Made by a program: the position numbers and the translations under genes
Shown here: in pieces, positions 39,204 through 49,740 of the stretch
Position numbering within the stretch: the first letter of the stretch is position 1
Layout: every line of letters begins with the position of its first letter
Assembly (NCBI GenBank): GCA_023213395.1
Contig: CM041465.1
Coordinates: forward strand, 124,999,741-125,063,740
Length of the DNA: 64,000 nucleotides
From: Cycas panzhihuaensis
Taxonomy: Eukaryota > Cycadophyta
Reading direction: 5' to 3'
Notes under the pieces: generated by a model
What the model saw: the letters and a program-made list of their open reading frames with translations, nothing else
The model's database searches: none
What the model was told of the DNA's origin: nothing

Positions 39204-40007
39204 TTGTGTATGCTTGTCCTCTCCTCCTGCACTAGGTCATTCAATATCCAAGATGATGTTTTAAGAATGCTATATGATGAAATCAAAGAATTAAGAAGTG
39301 AAAGAGCATGTAAAGCAATAGCGAAAGAGGACTCCTCAAAAATTGAAAATTTGAGACAGGATATTGCAAGAGTGAAATTTAGAGAAAAGAAGAGGGAACC
39401 CACTAATGAGCAACCAAGCAACAATAGATGAATAGCACAAGAACATGATCCAAGATGGTGTTACATTTGTGAGGAGGACACTCACAACACCTAAGAATGT
39501 TGCCTAAACCCAAAGAATAAAGTTATAAATGAAAAGAAACAGTGTCGCATCTGTGACATCGATAATCATACTGCTAAGGATTGCTTCAATAACCCAAGAA
39601 GTGTGAAAAAAGAGCAAAAATGGCATCACATATGCGATACAAACACCCATACGATGAAGGAATGTTATAGCAACCCTAGGGGAAGAAATGCCTGAAGTAG
39701 AAATAGCGGGAGAGGAACAGACTCCTAACCAATGTACAACACAAAAATTACGTCATAAAATAATGATAAACCAAAGAGGAAAGGGGCAATAGGGAGATGT
39801 CTATTTTGTTTAGAATTCAAACATTTGAGGTTAAATTATCCATACAAAAAATCAGGGGACAACAACACACATGTTTGCCCTAAAAGTAGCCCATGTAATC
39901 ATGCACCCACCCACCGACCCACTTTCGGTTCAATACAAGGGGTCCTAATCTAATAGTAGTGGTACCAAACATACCAAAATCCCTAAATCTCCAAACAAGG
40001 AGTGAGT
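39204..40007 (+). pseudogene. gag: gypsy-2 gag C-terminus with four tandem knuckles
   Basis: A 76 aa start region (KIENLRQDIARVKFREKKRE) matches the coiled coil after the gypsy-1 capsid. The capsid itself is missing, so leader and gag tail are fused by deletion. In a single frame follow four knuckles at 39459-39500, 39543-39584, 39624-39665 and 39798-39839. Knuckle 1 (CYICEEDTHNT-EC) has a TAA inside. Knuckle 2 (CRICDIDNHTAKDC) is intact. Knuckle 3 has His for the first Cys. Knuckle 4 (CLFCLEFKHLRLNY) has Tyr for the last Cys. The first three are spaced 84 and 81 bp. Confidence 0.8.
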
Positions 40008-40351
40008 TGACACTATGTAATATTATGTGTATATTATTGTACTTACACACAAAGTATATTTAAGTTAGAAAGTTAGTCAATTAATTCAACCAACAGTTAG
40101 ATAGTTAAACGTCAGTTAGTAAAGTTAAGTAAGTCAATTAGTTGGATAGTTGGAATGTGGTTTTTCAAGTGGTTATTGAGCCCTCAATATAAATGAGAGG
40201 CACCTACATTATAAAAATCATCAGAGTGTGTATTTGAAATGTAAGCCAGATTACAAGATAATAGAAGAGAATTCATTCGATCACCTCTTCAACAATACTC
40301 GTTTTATGGGTAATGTTCTCAGAGTCTGTGAGCACCCATAGTTATACATCA
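40008..40351 (+). repeat. gypsy-3 5' LTR
   Basis: Aligns with 43571-43946 from ACTATGTAATATTATGTGTA onward to TATACATCA; its start is uncertain. Confidence 0.75.
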
Positions 40352-40975
40352 GGTGGTATCAAAGTAGGTTCCCCTAAAGAGACCATTTTTTCAAGGCTTT
40401 AGAGATTTGCAAAAGTGTACGAGCAGTCATACGAACAAAAAAAGAAAAATCAAAGTCCTCATATTGAAGAGAGATTTTACCAAATTGTGTGCCTCTGTAA
40501 GAGGGTTAATCTGTTCTAAAGGATCGTTGTCAGATTTCATTTCTATGAGTTGGAAATCGAAGAAAACCATAGGTGTGGGTTTAAAGCTTCAACAACAAAT
40601 TGCCACTCGGATTCTCAATCTCTTTCTTCAATTCTGGTCTTATTCTATTCCCCTCGACCAGAGCTTTCCATCAAGTATAAGCCATCTACCCTAGTTGTCA
40701 TTCTCTATTTCAGATCAATTTTCTCTCAATCTAGAGCTCAGTTCGAAAAACCATCTACAAATTCGAAAAGGCACTAAGGAGATCTCGAATCCAAGTCCTC
40801 TTTTAAAACGTTGAAAATCTACTTGTCTAATCAAGAAAATTAAAAAAAGAGCATAGACATTGAGCTTATTGTATTACATGCATATAGCCATAAGACCACA
40901 TAACAGGCATACCTCGTAACAGAAAGCATTTTCATATTTATTGAACTTAATTATTAAGTTTTTTTCAAGCCCAAC
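40352..40975 (+). other. gypsy-3 PBS and leader
   Basis: TGGTATCAAAG at 40354 is the PBS. The rest has no gene; ORF 40407-40694 is not family-like. Confidence 0.5.
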
Positions 40976-42462
40976 ATGCCTCGCAGAGGAAAACTACCTT
41001 CTTCTGATGAAGACATTCAACGAAGATCAAATAAGCCTTCCTTGGCTTTCGCACAAATGGTGGATACACTATGGCAACAGACAGATACTCAAGCCCAGAT
41101 GATGTAGAACATGATGACCATGTTTCAACAACTAATGGCGCATTAGACCCAATAAACCCAACAACTCCTATGGGCTCAACAAACGCAAGTCCCTACAGCG
41201 GTTCACATCCACCAATTGCAGTTTAAGCCAGATACCCACATAACTATTCCAAAGTTTCACGACACAATTAATGTTGAAACCTTGAATAGTTGGATCTAAA
41301 GTTTGAAGACATTACAAGTCTCAACGCCTCACATATGAAGAAAAAAATATTGTGGCAAAAATGCACATCGTAGAACAAGACTTAGTACAACGACAAACGT
41401 ATGTCAGCACGCATGGCAAAATTAATTCATGGGATAATTTTAAAACAATATTTTAGAAACGATTTTATCCTATGGCATATAAAGATGAAAGGAAAAAGAT
41501 GCGATTACAATTATGACTATGGCAATGTCTGTTACTACAAGTGTCGTGGTAGTCAGGGGATGTGATGTGGGTTATACAGGGGCAAGAATGGTCTTACTAT
41601 CGAAATATAAAATGAATGTAAATAATTGACATAGATAAGGAGGAAGGTACTTACCTGATTTGCAATTTGGGTCCAACTCAGTCATCATAGATCAAGGTCT
41701 CTACCACAAACACAATGTTATCCTCTTCTAGGCAAGGTGTCCTCCAAAGCAATCCTCTTCAAGGCAAGGCTTCCTCTGCATGTGCTAGTCTCTCCATGAG
41801 TGTTAGATTTGCAAAAGACACATAATAATCTCAAGCTAGGGCCTTAGGGTATATATATAGGCGTCTTAGTTTTCGTCAACCCATCAGAGAATTTTGTTGG
41901 TCAGCCAAAGTGATTCCTTCCCCAATTCCTTGCTTGGCCAAATAGGGTAGCTATTGGTCGACAAGAGGGGTTAAGTTTGGGTTGTCCTAGGGCTCTCAAA
42001 CAGAGTGTTATAGGGGTAGGAAACTGGACAATCTATCCAACACTACATTAATACTTTTAATAAAATGGTCATAACGGTTGAGTCCTAGGAGTTTGAGCAC
42101 ACCCTCAAGCTCAAATTCTTCAGTGGACTACTTTTCTCCTTACAATAGGAGTTAGACCTCATAAAGATCTCCTCCCTAAATGAAGCTCTCTAGTACACAC
42201 CGAAAGTGGAAAGCAAACTCCACAGAAAACCCTCTACTAAACCGCAGTTGTAGCAACAATAGTCACAACAACCACCAAAGCAGCCTTTCAAACAGAGAAA
42301 GGAAATTGATGTAGTTGATCCTTCTGTAGTAAAGAAGCGAAAACAAAAGCATTGCACGTTGCACAAGTCTTACAACCATTTCAATGAAGTATGTTAGAAG
42401 TAGGAGTAGTAGTACAAAGACAAGGCAAAAACTCTGGTAGTTGAAGAAGAAAACAACACGTC
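40976..42462 (+). pseudogene. gag: gypsy-3 gag, split by an unrelated insert
   Basis: ATG at 40976 (MPRRGKLPSSDEDIQRR, SLAFAQMVDTLWQQTDTQAQ), then across stops the gag core FKPDTHITIPKFHDTINVET, LTDEEKIVVAKM-like text and RFYPMAYKDERKKMRL, colinear with gypsy-4. About 41540-42020 is foreign. Gag resumes near 42030. A CX2HX4HX4C knuckle, CTLHKSYNHFNEVC, lies at 42353-42394, a form usual in plant Ty3 gag. Many stops. Confidence 0.75.
41540..42020. mobile_element. Insert of about 480 bp in gypsy-3 gag, unidentified
   Basis: Absent from the colinear gypsy-4 gag, which passes straight through this point. Contains GTATATATATAGG near 41850, TATA-like on either strand, and CTTCAAGGCAAGG/CTTCTAGGCAAGG repeats. 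The size and TATA suggest a solo LTR or small non-autonomous element, but no clean TSD or terminal repeat was found. Confidence 0.4.
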
Positions 42463-42900
42463 ATGCAAAGAGCTAGGACATCAAGTGATTCCATAGAGCC
42501 ACCAACGATACTTGTCGCCCATCAGATGGTGGTAGATCCTAATATGGTCCTGATGACAAAGGACTTTAATGCTTCAGCCAAAGAAGCATTATTTACCCAA
42601 CATTGCCAAATTAAAGACCATATTGTACTGTGCATTATTGACAATGGTAGTATGAAAAATCTGGTAACAAATAAACTCATTAGGGATCTCAATCTCCCTA
42701 CAAAGCCTCATCTAAATCCTTGTACACTTGATGGGTTAAGAAAGGAAGAGCACCACAAACCAAGGTTGATAAGGTCTATAATGTGACATTTGCAATGAAG
42801 CTTTATATAAATATAGTCACTTGTGATATAACTCCCATCAATTATTGTGAATTACTTCTAAGGAGACTGTATCAATATGATAGATAAGCAATATACTATA
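42463..42900 (+). pseudogene. pol: gypsy-3 protease
   Basis: ORF 42463-42786: VVDPNMVLMTKDFNASAKEA, then HIVLCIIDNGSMKNLV with the catalytic Asp, and RDLNLPTKPHLNPCTLDGL. After a stop the domain closes near 42850 (INYCELLLRRLYQYD-like text). The order matches plant gypsy retropepsin up to the LLGRP motif. Confidence 0.8.
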
Positions 42901-43570
42901 GACCCACTAATATATATCATTTATGGAAAGACAACATCAATTGTGTGCTCCACTCTTCAACATCCTTAGTTACTTCGAGGATGGGTACACAAGTTGTCAA
43001 ACTCAACAGTTGTGTTCAAAAAAGATCCAACTTATTTATGAACTAGTACTTGAACCAAGCACTCCTCAGATGCAAATGCTTTCTCGGACAACCACCAGAG
43101 CTAGGAGATTTCACATCATTAGAGAGGTCTATCCAAGAGTAGGCAGATCAATCTCGTACCTTGTTGATGAGTTCACCTATAGCCATTCCAAAGGTTCTAA
43201 CAAGTTCACAACTGGAATAGGCAACATGGCATAGCATCATGCCAAATGTACAACACATTGAGAAAATGGTACAAACAAATAAACCCTACTCTATGTGATG
43301 ATTCTTCAGTGTCCATTGGACGCACACCTTCAAAGGCATTCCACTTGACAACCACTAATGAGAAGCCCAGAGTGCAGTCAAAGATTGTCAAGCAAGATTC
43401 CTCACCCCCATCAGTAGCACTTCTTAGTAGCAAATGATCTCATCCAGCATCATCTTACGCCTTGGTAAATAAGAAGAAGACATGGCCTGCCCCAACCATT
43501 TTAGATCAATTTTCGTCTATTCATCAAGGATCAAGAAATTGGGGACAATTTCCTCTTAAATAGGGAGGAA
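42901..43570 (+). other. gypsy-3 post-protease segment
   Basis: Where RT should start there is about 670 bp with no RT motif. The first 280 bp is colinear with gypsy-4 (61830-62100; shared GAGGTCTATCCA and CATCATTA words). Small ORFs (42923-43234, 43246-43437) are not recognised. Confidence 0.5.
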
Positions 43571-43946
43571 TGATAAGTATCACTCATCTATATGTTTTGG
43601 GACTGTGTAATATTATGTGTATATTATTGTACTTATATGTAAAGTATATTTAAGTTAGAAAGTTAGTCAATTAATTCAACTATCAGTTAGTTAAATAGTT
43701 AAACATCAATTAGTAAAGTTAAGTAAGTCAGTCATTTCGATAGTTAGAAAGTAGTTTTTCAAGGGGTTACTAAGCCATTAATATAAATGAGAGGTAACCT
43801 TCATTGTAAAAGTCATCAAAGTGTTTATTCATGATATAAGTTGGATTACAAGGTAATAGAAGAGAATTTATTCAATCACCTCTTTGAGGATCTCAATTTT
43901 ATGGGTAACATTATTTGAGTTTGTGAGCACCCATTGTTACACATCA
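43571..43946 (+). repeat. gypsy-3 3' LTR
   Basis: 376 bp, TGATAAGTATCACTCATC...TTACACATCA; the same length as the gypsy-4 LTR. Confidence 0.85.
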
Positions 43947-44251
43947 AGAAGCAGATTATCCAAACCCCAAAATAGAAATTGATTGTTTCATGAAAGCCAA
44001 ATAGGCATTGGGGCAAGTTACGAAAGAAGTAGAAGCAAATAATCCATTACTATCTAGATCGAAGATTAAAAATATATACCAAAGGAGAGGGGCATGGAAA
44101 GAAAAAGAAGCCACAATGACAAGTAAGCCACTAGTTATTAAATGTGATCAATTATTTCAAAACATGCCAATGGAAGACATTCCAAAGATGCTAGTTTTGA
44201 TAAAAGACTACCAAAACAATTACAATTCACAATCCCACTAACATAGGTAAC
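43947..44251 (+). pseudogene. pol: gypsy-2 gag-protease junction piece
   Basis: Reads NPKIEIDCFMKAK, then ORF 44008-44241 (QVTKEVEANNPLLSRSKIKN, IYQRRGAWKEKE, MPMEDIPKMLVLIKDYQ). It pairs with gypsy-1 text PDPKIEKRRLQEAVDAIQEA and VYQRRP before the protease. Cut by copia-5 at 44251 and resumed at 51963. Confidence 0.6.
44247..44251. repeat. TSD GTAAC, left copy, of copia-5
   Basis: Exact copy at 51958-51962. Confidence 0.92.
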
Positions 44252-44804
44252 TGTTAAACCTTATGTTTACATGTTAAGATAATGTACTTTTATTTTCATG
44301 TAATATGTGTACTTTTTACTTTAGGGGTGACTTATCACTTAAGTGATAAAGTGCACACCCACATTCTTTCTAGTGACACAACCTTGTCACTAAAGGGTCA
44401 AATGGACCCTCATGCATTTTTGCTCACATGAGAGCCCAAAAGGACACATGTCCAACATGCAAGGCATGTATCTTGGATGTTTGACATTTGTCAAACATCC
44501 AAGGCCTTAGGTCTCTCATTTCACTCTATATAATGATACCTTTTCTCATTGTCTCATAAGAGAGTTGGAGCTATATTGTTATGCTGTCAGTTTGCTAATC
44601 AAACTATTCATTCTTTGGAGGTTGGACCAATTCCAACTCCACATATTGGGTATCATTTTCTCTTGCTCCTTCATTTATGCTTTATCTCTTTGCTCTCTCT
44701 TTCCCTTGAGAATATCATACTTGTTTGTATTTGTGCAACTAGAACTAAAGTGATCCTAGTTTCTAGATCTTGGAACTGTTGAGGCCATCTAGCTTCTTTT
44801 CACA
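44252..44804 (+). repeat. copia-5 5' LTR
   Basis: TGTTAAACCTTATG...CTTTTCACA. Contains an 18 bp perfect palindrome (44332-44349) and TATATAA at 44527-44533. Confidence 0.95.
44527..44533 (+). promoter_or_regulatory. TATA box of copia-5 LTR
   Basis: TATATAA, repeated at 51680-51686 in the 3' LTR. Confidence 0.6.
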
Positions 44805-44806
44805 TT

Positions 44807-44819
44807 TGGTATCAGAGCA
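44807..44819 (+). other. copia-5 primer-binding site
   Basis: TGGTATCAGAGCA, a perfect initiator-Met-type PBS, two bases after the LTR. Confidence 0.9.
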
Positions 44820-45505
44820 AGAGGAGACTAGCTCCCTCTGTTATGATTTGCAGTTGCTCAAGGAGATTTGAAGAAAGCTACAAACCCTTGGTGACGACCT
44901 TCGCACTCTGAAGGCGATCCAAGGTTTGTTTTGAAGTTTTTATTGCAGGTTCAAGCATTTTGGAGCTACATTTGCAAGCTGGAGCAAGTACTTTTCAAAT
45001 CTGAAATTTTTTTTCAGACTTTTATCAAGAGTGCAGCACTCACTATTTTCCAAAAACAGTTATTTTCTCTTATTTTTTTTTAGAAAAAATTAATTTTTTG
45101 TAAATTCAAGGTAGATCTCAGGAGTTACATGTGTTTGTGACTGGAAATCAGTTTTTTTAATCACTCCATTCAGATTGCACTTTATTTACAAAGATTCCTC
45201 ACTATTCTGGGCCATTTTTTTAACTTGCAGAGCAATCTTCTTGATAAAAATTGGTCATTTCTATGGGTTTCTACTAGCTGCTCTCTATCTAGCTTTCACT
45301 GCAGACTTCTGGAGGTGTAGCAGACCCTGCGTGGGTTCCACAGAGCTACTCAAGTGACCATACATCACTCACAAGGCCGCATAAATAGCCCGTTGTCCCG
45401 CACAAATGCGGCGCCCTTTGAAAGGACCTTTTTACTTTGTTCTCTTTGCACAGAGCACAGAACGTTCTCAGATTTGATCGTTTCCTATGATTTGTCTCCC
45501 TTTAT

Positions 45506-45770
45506 GAGAGTTGTTTTCATACTTAAAGAGTTGTTTTCATACTTAAAGACTTGTTTTTCCATGATTTGTCTCCCTTTATGAGATTTGTTTTCATACTTAA
45601 AGAGTTGTTTTCATACTTAAAAAGTTATTTTTTCCATGATTTGTCTCCCTTTATGAGAGCTATTTTTCATACTTAAAGAGTTGTTTTCATACTTAAAGAG
45701 TTGTTTTCATACTTAAAGAGCTGTTTTTTCCATGATTTGTCTCCATTTATGAGAGCTATTTTTCATACTT
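45506..45770. repeat. Compound tandem repeat in copia-5 leader
   Basis: The unit TTGTTTTCATACTTAAAGAG (20 bp) occurs singly and in runs, alternating with CCATGATTTGTCTCC-TTTATGAGAG. Confidence 0.88.
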
Positions 45771-45797
45771 AAATCTGCTGTTTATGTTAAGTTCTGT

Positions 45798-45987
45798 GTC
45801 TGTTGAACTGCCAAAAGGTTTTATTTCTGTCTGCTGAACTGCCAAAAAGGCTTTATTTCTATCTGCTGAACTGCCAAAAGGCTTTATTTCTGTCTACTGA
45901 ACTGCCAAAAAGGCTTTATTTCTGTCTGTTGAACTGCCAAAAAGGCTTTATTTCTGTCTGCTGAACTGCCAAAAGGCTTTATTTCTG
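45798..45987. repeat. 31-32 bp tandem repeat, six copies
   Basis: CTGAACTGCCAAAAGGCTTT recurs with GAACTGCC at 45805, 45836, 45868, 45899, 45931 and 45963. Confidence 0.93.
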
Positions 45988-47216
45988 CCTACTTTGACTG
46001 TGCAAGACAGGCTGAAATGTGTTCTTAAAGGCAGTAAGCATCGCTACTAGATCCATCACATTTTGTGCTATATGCATTCATGAAATTAACTTTGTACTGC
46101 ATGCTATTTTCTGAAGCTACATGCTACCTAGTAAACGCTTGCTGAATAAGATAAAGCAAGTATACAAAGAATTTGAATCTGAGCTCTTCTATGGCATTTT
46201 CAAGGTTTTCGAACAAGTGTTAATTGACTTTAAGAGAAGTCATTTCAAGTGTTTTTCATATCAAAAAAAGTGATATTTAATCACTAATTTTTAAACACTT
46301 TTAAGGCACCTTGCATGGTGACCTAATAACCCTTAGTCTCAAAGAGGGTTCAAAACACTTTGTACTTAATAAAATTCACTTCTTCCTTTGATCGTTGGGA
46401 CTAATTTAAAGTCCCAACACTTGGTGCTTGATGTCCATTTTCATGCAAGTGGTTCTCTTACCTTCATTTTTCAGCATTAAAAGGAACCCACTTGTATCTT
46501 CATCACAAGTTTTGCATTACTTCATTCAGTACTTAAGCTTTTTTTCAAAAAGTACTTTGCAAAACTTATTGTAATCAAGCATTTGGTTTCTTACTTGGAT
46601 CAACAAAGCACTACATTTTTCATTAAAGTGCTCATTGTAAAAACACTTCTAATGTTTATATTGGTGTACTTACATTGCTTCCTCTTGAAGCCACTTTCAT
46701 TGTAAAGCTTAATCAAAGCATTTTCATAAGTACATTTTCCAAGCAAAAAGAAATCTAAGTTCACTTTAAAATCTGCTAAAAAGTGACCTTAAATCTGTTG
46801 GAGAGGCCCGAAAAGGGTTCAAACCTTACCTCTAAATTAACCTTAAGCTTGGTGCATTCTCTAGGGGACCAACCGACCGTACGGTCAATGCACGACAATT
46901 AAGGTTGCTTGAGGGAAAGGAGGTTCGAAAAGGGTGTTATTGGGGCTGTGAATCCTGTGGAAAGCACCAGACGTCCATGCAGATCAACCCTACCTGCCTT
47001 GTCTTAGATTTAACTTGGCCAACTATTGGATCTCCTCTATAAGATCAAAGTTGGACCAACTCTATAGCCTAGTCCTCCACCCCTCATCATTCCATTCAGT
47101 TGTTGGATCTTCTAGTAAGATCAAGACTGTTGGTTTCGTTAGAAGGTGGAACTTAAGTGACGAAAGCTTTGGGTTACCAAGTTATCTGCTAGCTTCAAGC
47201 TTTTATAAACTGAAAC

Positions 47217-47918
47217 ATGGCTGCCATCAACATGCTAAATGCATGCACCATTCAGTTAACAGGTCAAGATAATTATCAAGAATGGAAGAGATTCACTCAG
47301 AACTTGCTAAACATGAACGAATTTTGGAGTTATGTTTCTGGGAGATTACCTCGACTAGCACCTGTTATCAATGGCGATGTTACTGTGGAACCTGATGATG
47401 CTTTACTTGCTGCTTGGGAAGCCAATGATGAAATTGCTTTGGCATTCCTTCATATGATTGTTGATGTGCATGTAGATCAGAATATTGCTTGTGCTAAAAC
47501 TTCTAAGGAAGCTTGGGACACTTTGTCCTCATTGTATGAAAGGCGAGATCAAGCTTGCATTTTAATGGTTAAGGCAAAATTGTATTCTGTTAAGTTTGTC
47601 AAGCCCATGTCGGCTTTTCTTTCCTCTATCAAGGAGGTATGTAATGAACTGAATACACTTGGAAGTCCAGCTACAAGGGATGAATTGATCACATCCATCA
47701 CCAAAGCCTTACCCAAGGACTACAATGGCTTCATTTCGTCTACTACAAGAGATGGTTCTCTCAAAACTATGACATTCAACGAATTTGAAAGTCTGCTACT
47801 TCAAGAAGAACAAATCTACACTAAAGATAATGAGGAGGAACCATCTACATCAGGTGCATTCACGGCCAACTCAAAGGCCAAACAAAGAACCCAAACACAG
47901 ACTTTCAAAGCGGTTTGA
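47217..47918 (+). CDS. gag: copia-5 gag capsid (open fragment, 233 aa)
   Basis: ATG 47217 (MAAINMLNACTIQLTGQDNY). Copia gag: QEWKRFTQNLLNMNEFWSYV, LAFLHMIVDVHVDQNIACA, WDTLSSLYERRDQACILMV, VKPMSAFLSSIKEVCNELN and LPKDYNGFISSTTRDGS, with an acidic tail. It ends at a TGA just before the nucleocapsid, so the capsid is intact but the knuckle is cut off. The start agrees with copia-3. Confidence 0.93.
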   Translation: MAAINMLNACTIQLTGQDNYQEWKRFTQNLLNMNEFWSYVSGRLPRLAPVINGDVTVEPDDALLAAWEANDEIALAFLHMIVDVHVDQNIACAKTSKEAWDTLSSLYERRDQACILMVKAKLYSVKFVKPMSAFLSSIKEVCNELNTLGSPATRDELITSITKALPKDYNGFISSTTRDGSLKTMTFNEFESLLLQEEQIYTKDNEEEPSTSGAFTANSKAKQRTQTQTFKAV

Positions 47919-48310
47919 ACATGAACATTGGGTCTTCAAGGACCAATGTTGTATGTCATTATTGTGGCAAACCCGCCACATAGCACCTAATTCGGAAAAA
48001 GCAAGTAGATCTACGCCAAGAAGAATGACCACGTCATCCGAATCACGACAACAAGCCACATCGCTAGCATCAAAGAAGATTTCAAGAAGAATAAAGAACC
48101 CCCTCGACCAAATCGAGGTGCCTATCGAGGAGGTCAAAGAGGAAGGGGGGGTTTCAGAGGTGGCAATCAACGCCACTTTAATCAATTTGCAGATGAAGAC
48201 AAATTGTTTTGTGCATATCAGACATCCAAGGTTGATGAAACTTGGATTATTGATTCTAGAGTTTCACAACACATGACTGGAAGTGAAGAGCTCCTCACCA
48301 ACATCAAGGA
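47919..48310 (+). pseudogene. pol: copia-5 nucleocapsid and protease active site
   Basis: The knuckle region is recognisable (VVCHYCGKP) but breaks before its His. The Gln/Arg tail of copia-3 is replaced by shifted text. The protease lies in ORF 48204-48473 as WIIDSRVSQHMTGSEELL: Asp and Ser kept, Gly-Ala replaced by Arg-Val. Several frame changes. Confidence 0.82.
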
Positions 48311-48792
48311 AGGCAAAGGTCAATCAGTGACCTTTGGGAATAATCAATCTGTCAAAATTTCAGGAGTAGGCACAAATAACTCCATTTTCTTCTTCATCAA
48401 ATCCTTCCTCCTCATTGACCGATGGCAATGCCTATTTAATACCTTCAATGGACAAAAATTTACTATCTGTTAGCAAGTTGGACAAGCAACAGATGAGTGT
48501 ATTGTTCCAAAACGGGAAATGTATAATCAGTGACAAAGAAGATCGAGTAGTAGCTGTTGGCTATGAGGATCAAGACCTCTACAAGTTGGATGCAAATAAT
48601 ATAACACTTGATTCTGCTTACTCTGGTTCCATTGTCACTCCTTACTTGTCCAAGATGCAACTTTGGCATCAACGTCTAGGCCACTTGAACTTAGACAATT
48701 TGAGGCAGATGATCAACAAGAACATGGTACATGGGCTTCCTAAGATTTATGGAACAAAATGTCTTTGTGAAGCGTGCATTATGGGAACATAG
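48311..48792 (+). pseudogene. pol: copia-5 GAG-pre-integrase
   Basis: After a frame change near 48420, ORF 48415-48792 reads MDKNLLSVSKLDKQQMSVL, LYKLDANNITLDSAYSGSI, LWHQRLGHLNLDNLRQM and CLCEACIMGT, the complete zinc-binding module, then TAG (Gln position). Confidence 0.9.
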
Positions 48793-49740
48793 CATCGCTT
48801 GCCTTTCCCTACTTTCCCTAAAGGCAAAGCATGGCGTGCATCACATCCTCTGCAGCTAGTACATTCGGATTTGTGTGGACCTATGTCCACATCATCTTTT
48901 GGAGGAGCTTTGTATTACATCTCCTTCATTGATGACTTTTCTCACAAAGTTTGTGTCTATTTCATTAAACACAAATCTGAAGCATTTTCCAAGTTCAAAG
49001 AATTCAAGCTTGAAGTGGAAAATGAGTCTGGCCATTCAATCATAACGTTAAGGACAGACAATGGAGGTGAATTTACATCAAATGAATTCACCCAATACTG
49101 CAAGGATAACGGCATTCGGAGACAACTGACTATACCTCACACTCCTCAATAAAATGGAGTCTCGAGCGGATGAATGTAACTTTGGCCAATGAAGCCAGAG
49201 CTATGATGCATGCACAAGGACTCACTCGAGCTTCAAGTGGAAACAATTCACACAGTTGCCTATGTGGCCAATCGCAGTCCTACTACAGCAGTCACCAACA
49301 TGACACACGAGGAGGCATGGTGCGCAAAAGCCCATCACAACCATTTGAGGACTTTTGGGTGCACCGCTTATATGCACATTCCCGATCAAGAAAGGAAGAA
49401 ATTAGACAAGCATAGTCGAAATGCATCTTTGTAGGTTATGCCATTCACAAAGAAAGCCTACAAGTTGTATGATCCTATAGGGAAGAAAATGCATCTCTCA
49501 AGAGATGTCATCTTTCTCAAGAAGATCACAAGGAGGTGCAAAAAGATCCATGCAACCTCCGTTGACAAAGGCAAGAAGATTGTTGAGGCCTTCCTTCCCT
49601 CTCAATCCTCTACACCATGTTCATCATCCGCACCACCGGACCGTCTACTTCAACTGAATTTGCTCCACTTGATCCAAGCACATCTTCTGTTGACCAACCA
49701 CTTACACCAGAAGATCTTGAGGTTCAAGTAACTTCAATTC
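48793..49740 (+). pseudogene. pol: copia-5 integrase
   Basis: ORF 48799-49152: LQLVHSDLCGPMSTSSFGG (first Asp), FIDDFSHKVCVYFIKHKSE, LRTDNGGEFTSNEF (second Asp), ending at TAA in PHTPQ. The Glu segment ERMN is lost in shifted text (49170). ORFs 49210-49434 and 49438-49731 give YVANRSPTTAVTN, HLRTFGCTAYMHIPDQER, KAYKLYDPIGKKMHLSRDVI and the Ser-rich linker. At least four lesions. Confidence 0.9.

Larger units (their letters stand above)
40008..43946 (+). mobile_element. gypsy-3: gag-protease LTR retrotransposon without RT or integrase
   Basis: LTRs about 40008-40351 and 43571-43946 (376 bp; the left copy lacks about 30 bp near its start). The iMet-like PBS TGGTATCAAAG begins at 40354, and polypurine AGGGAGGAA precedes the 3' LTR. 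The interior has gypsy gag and a retropepsin-like domain but no RT, RNase H or integrase motif on either strand. It is inserted between gag and protease of gypsy-2. A clear TSD was not found, probably because of decay at the left end. Gypsy-4 belongs to the same family. Confidence 0.82.
44820..47216 (+). other. copia-5 leader
   Basis: About 2.4 kb with no gene. It holds two tandem-repeat fields (45506-45770 and 45798-45987), then A+T-rich sequence like the copia-3 leader. ORF 47015-47272 overlaps the gag start in another frame and is a shadow. Confidence 0.65.

Noticed and set aside
39083-39424. 113 aa minus ORF
   Set aside because: Antisense of the gypsy-2 PBS and gag tail; no family resemblance.
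45798-45987. Six evenly spaced repeats resembling a CRISPR-like array
   Set aside because: Units are contiguous tandem repeats without unique spacers, inside a plant retrotransposon leader.
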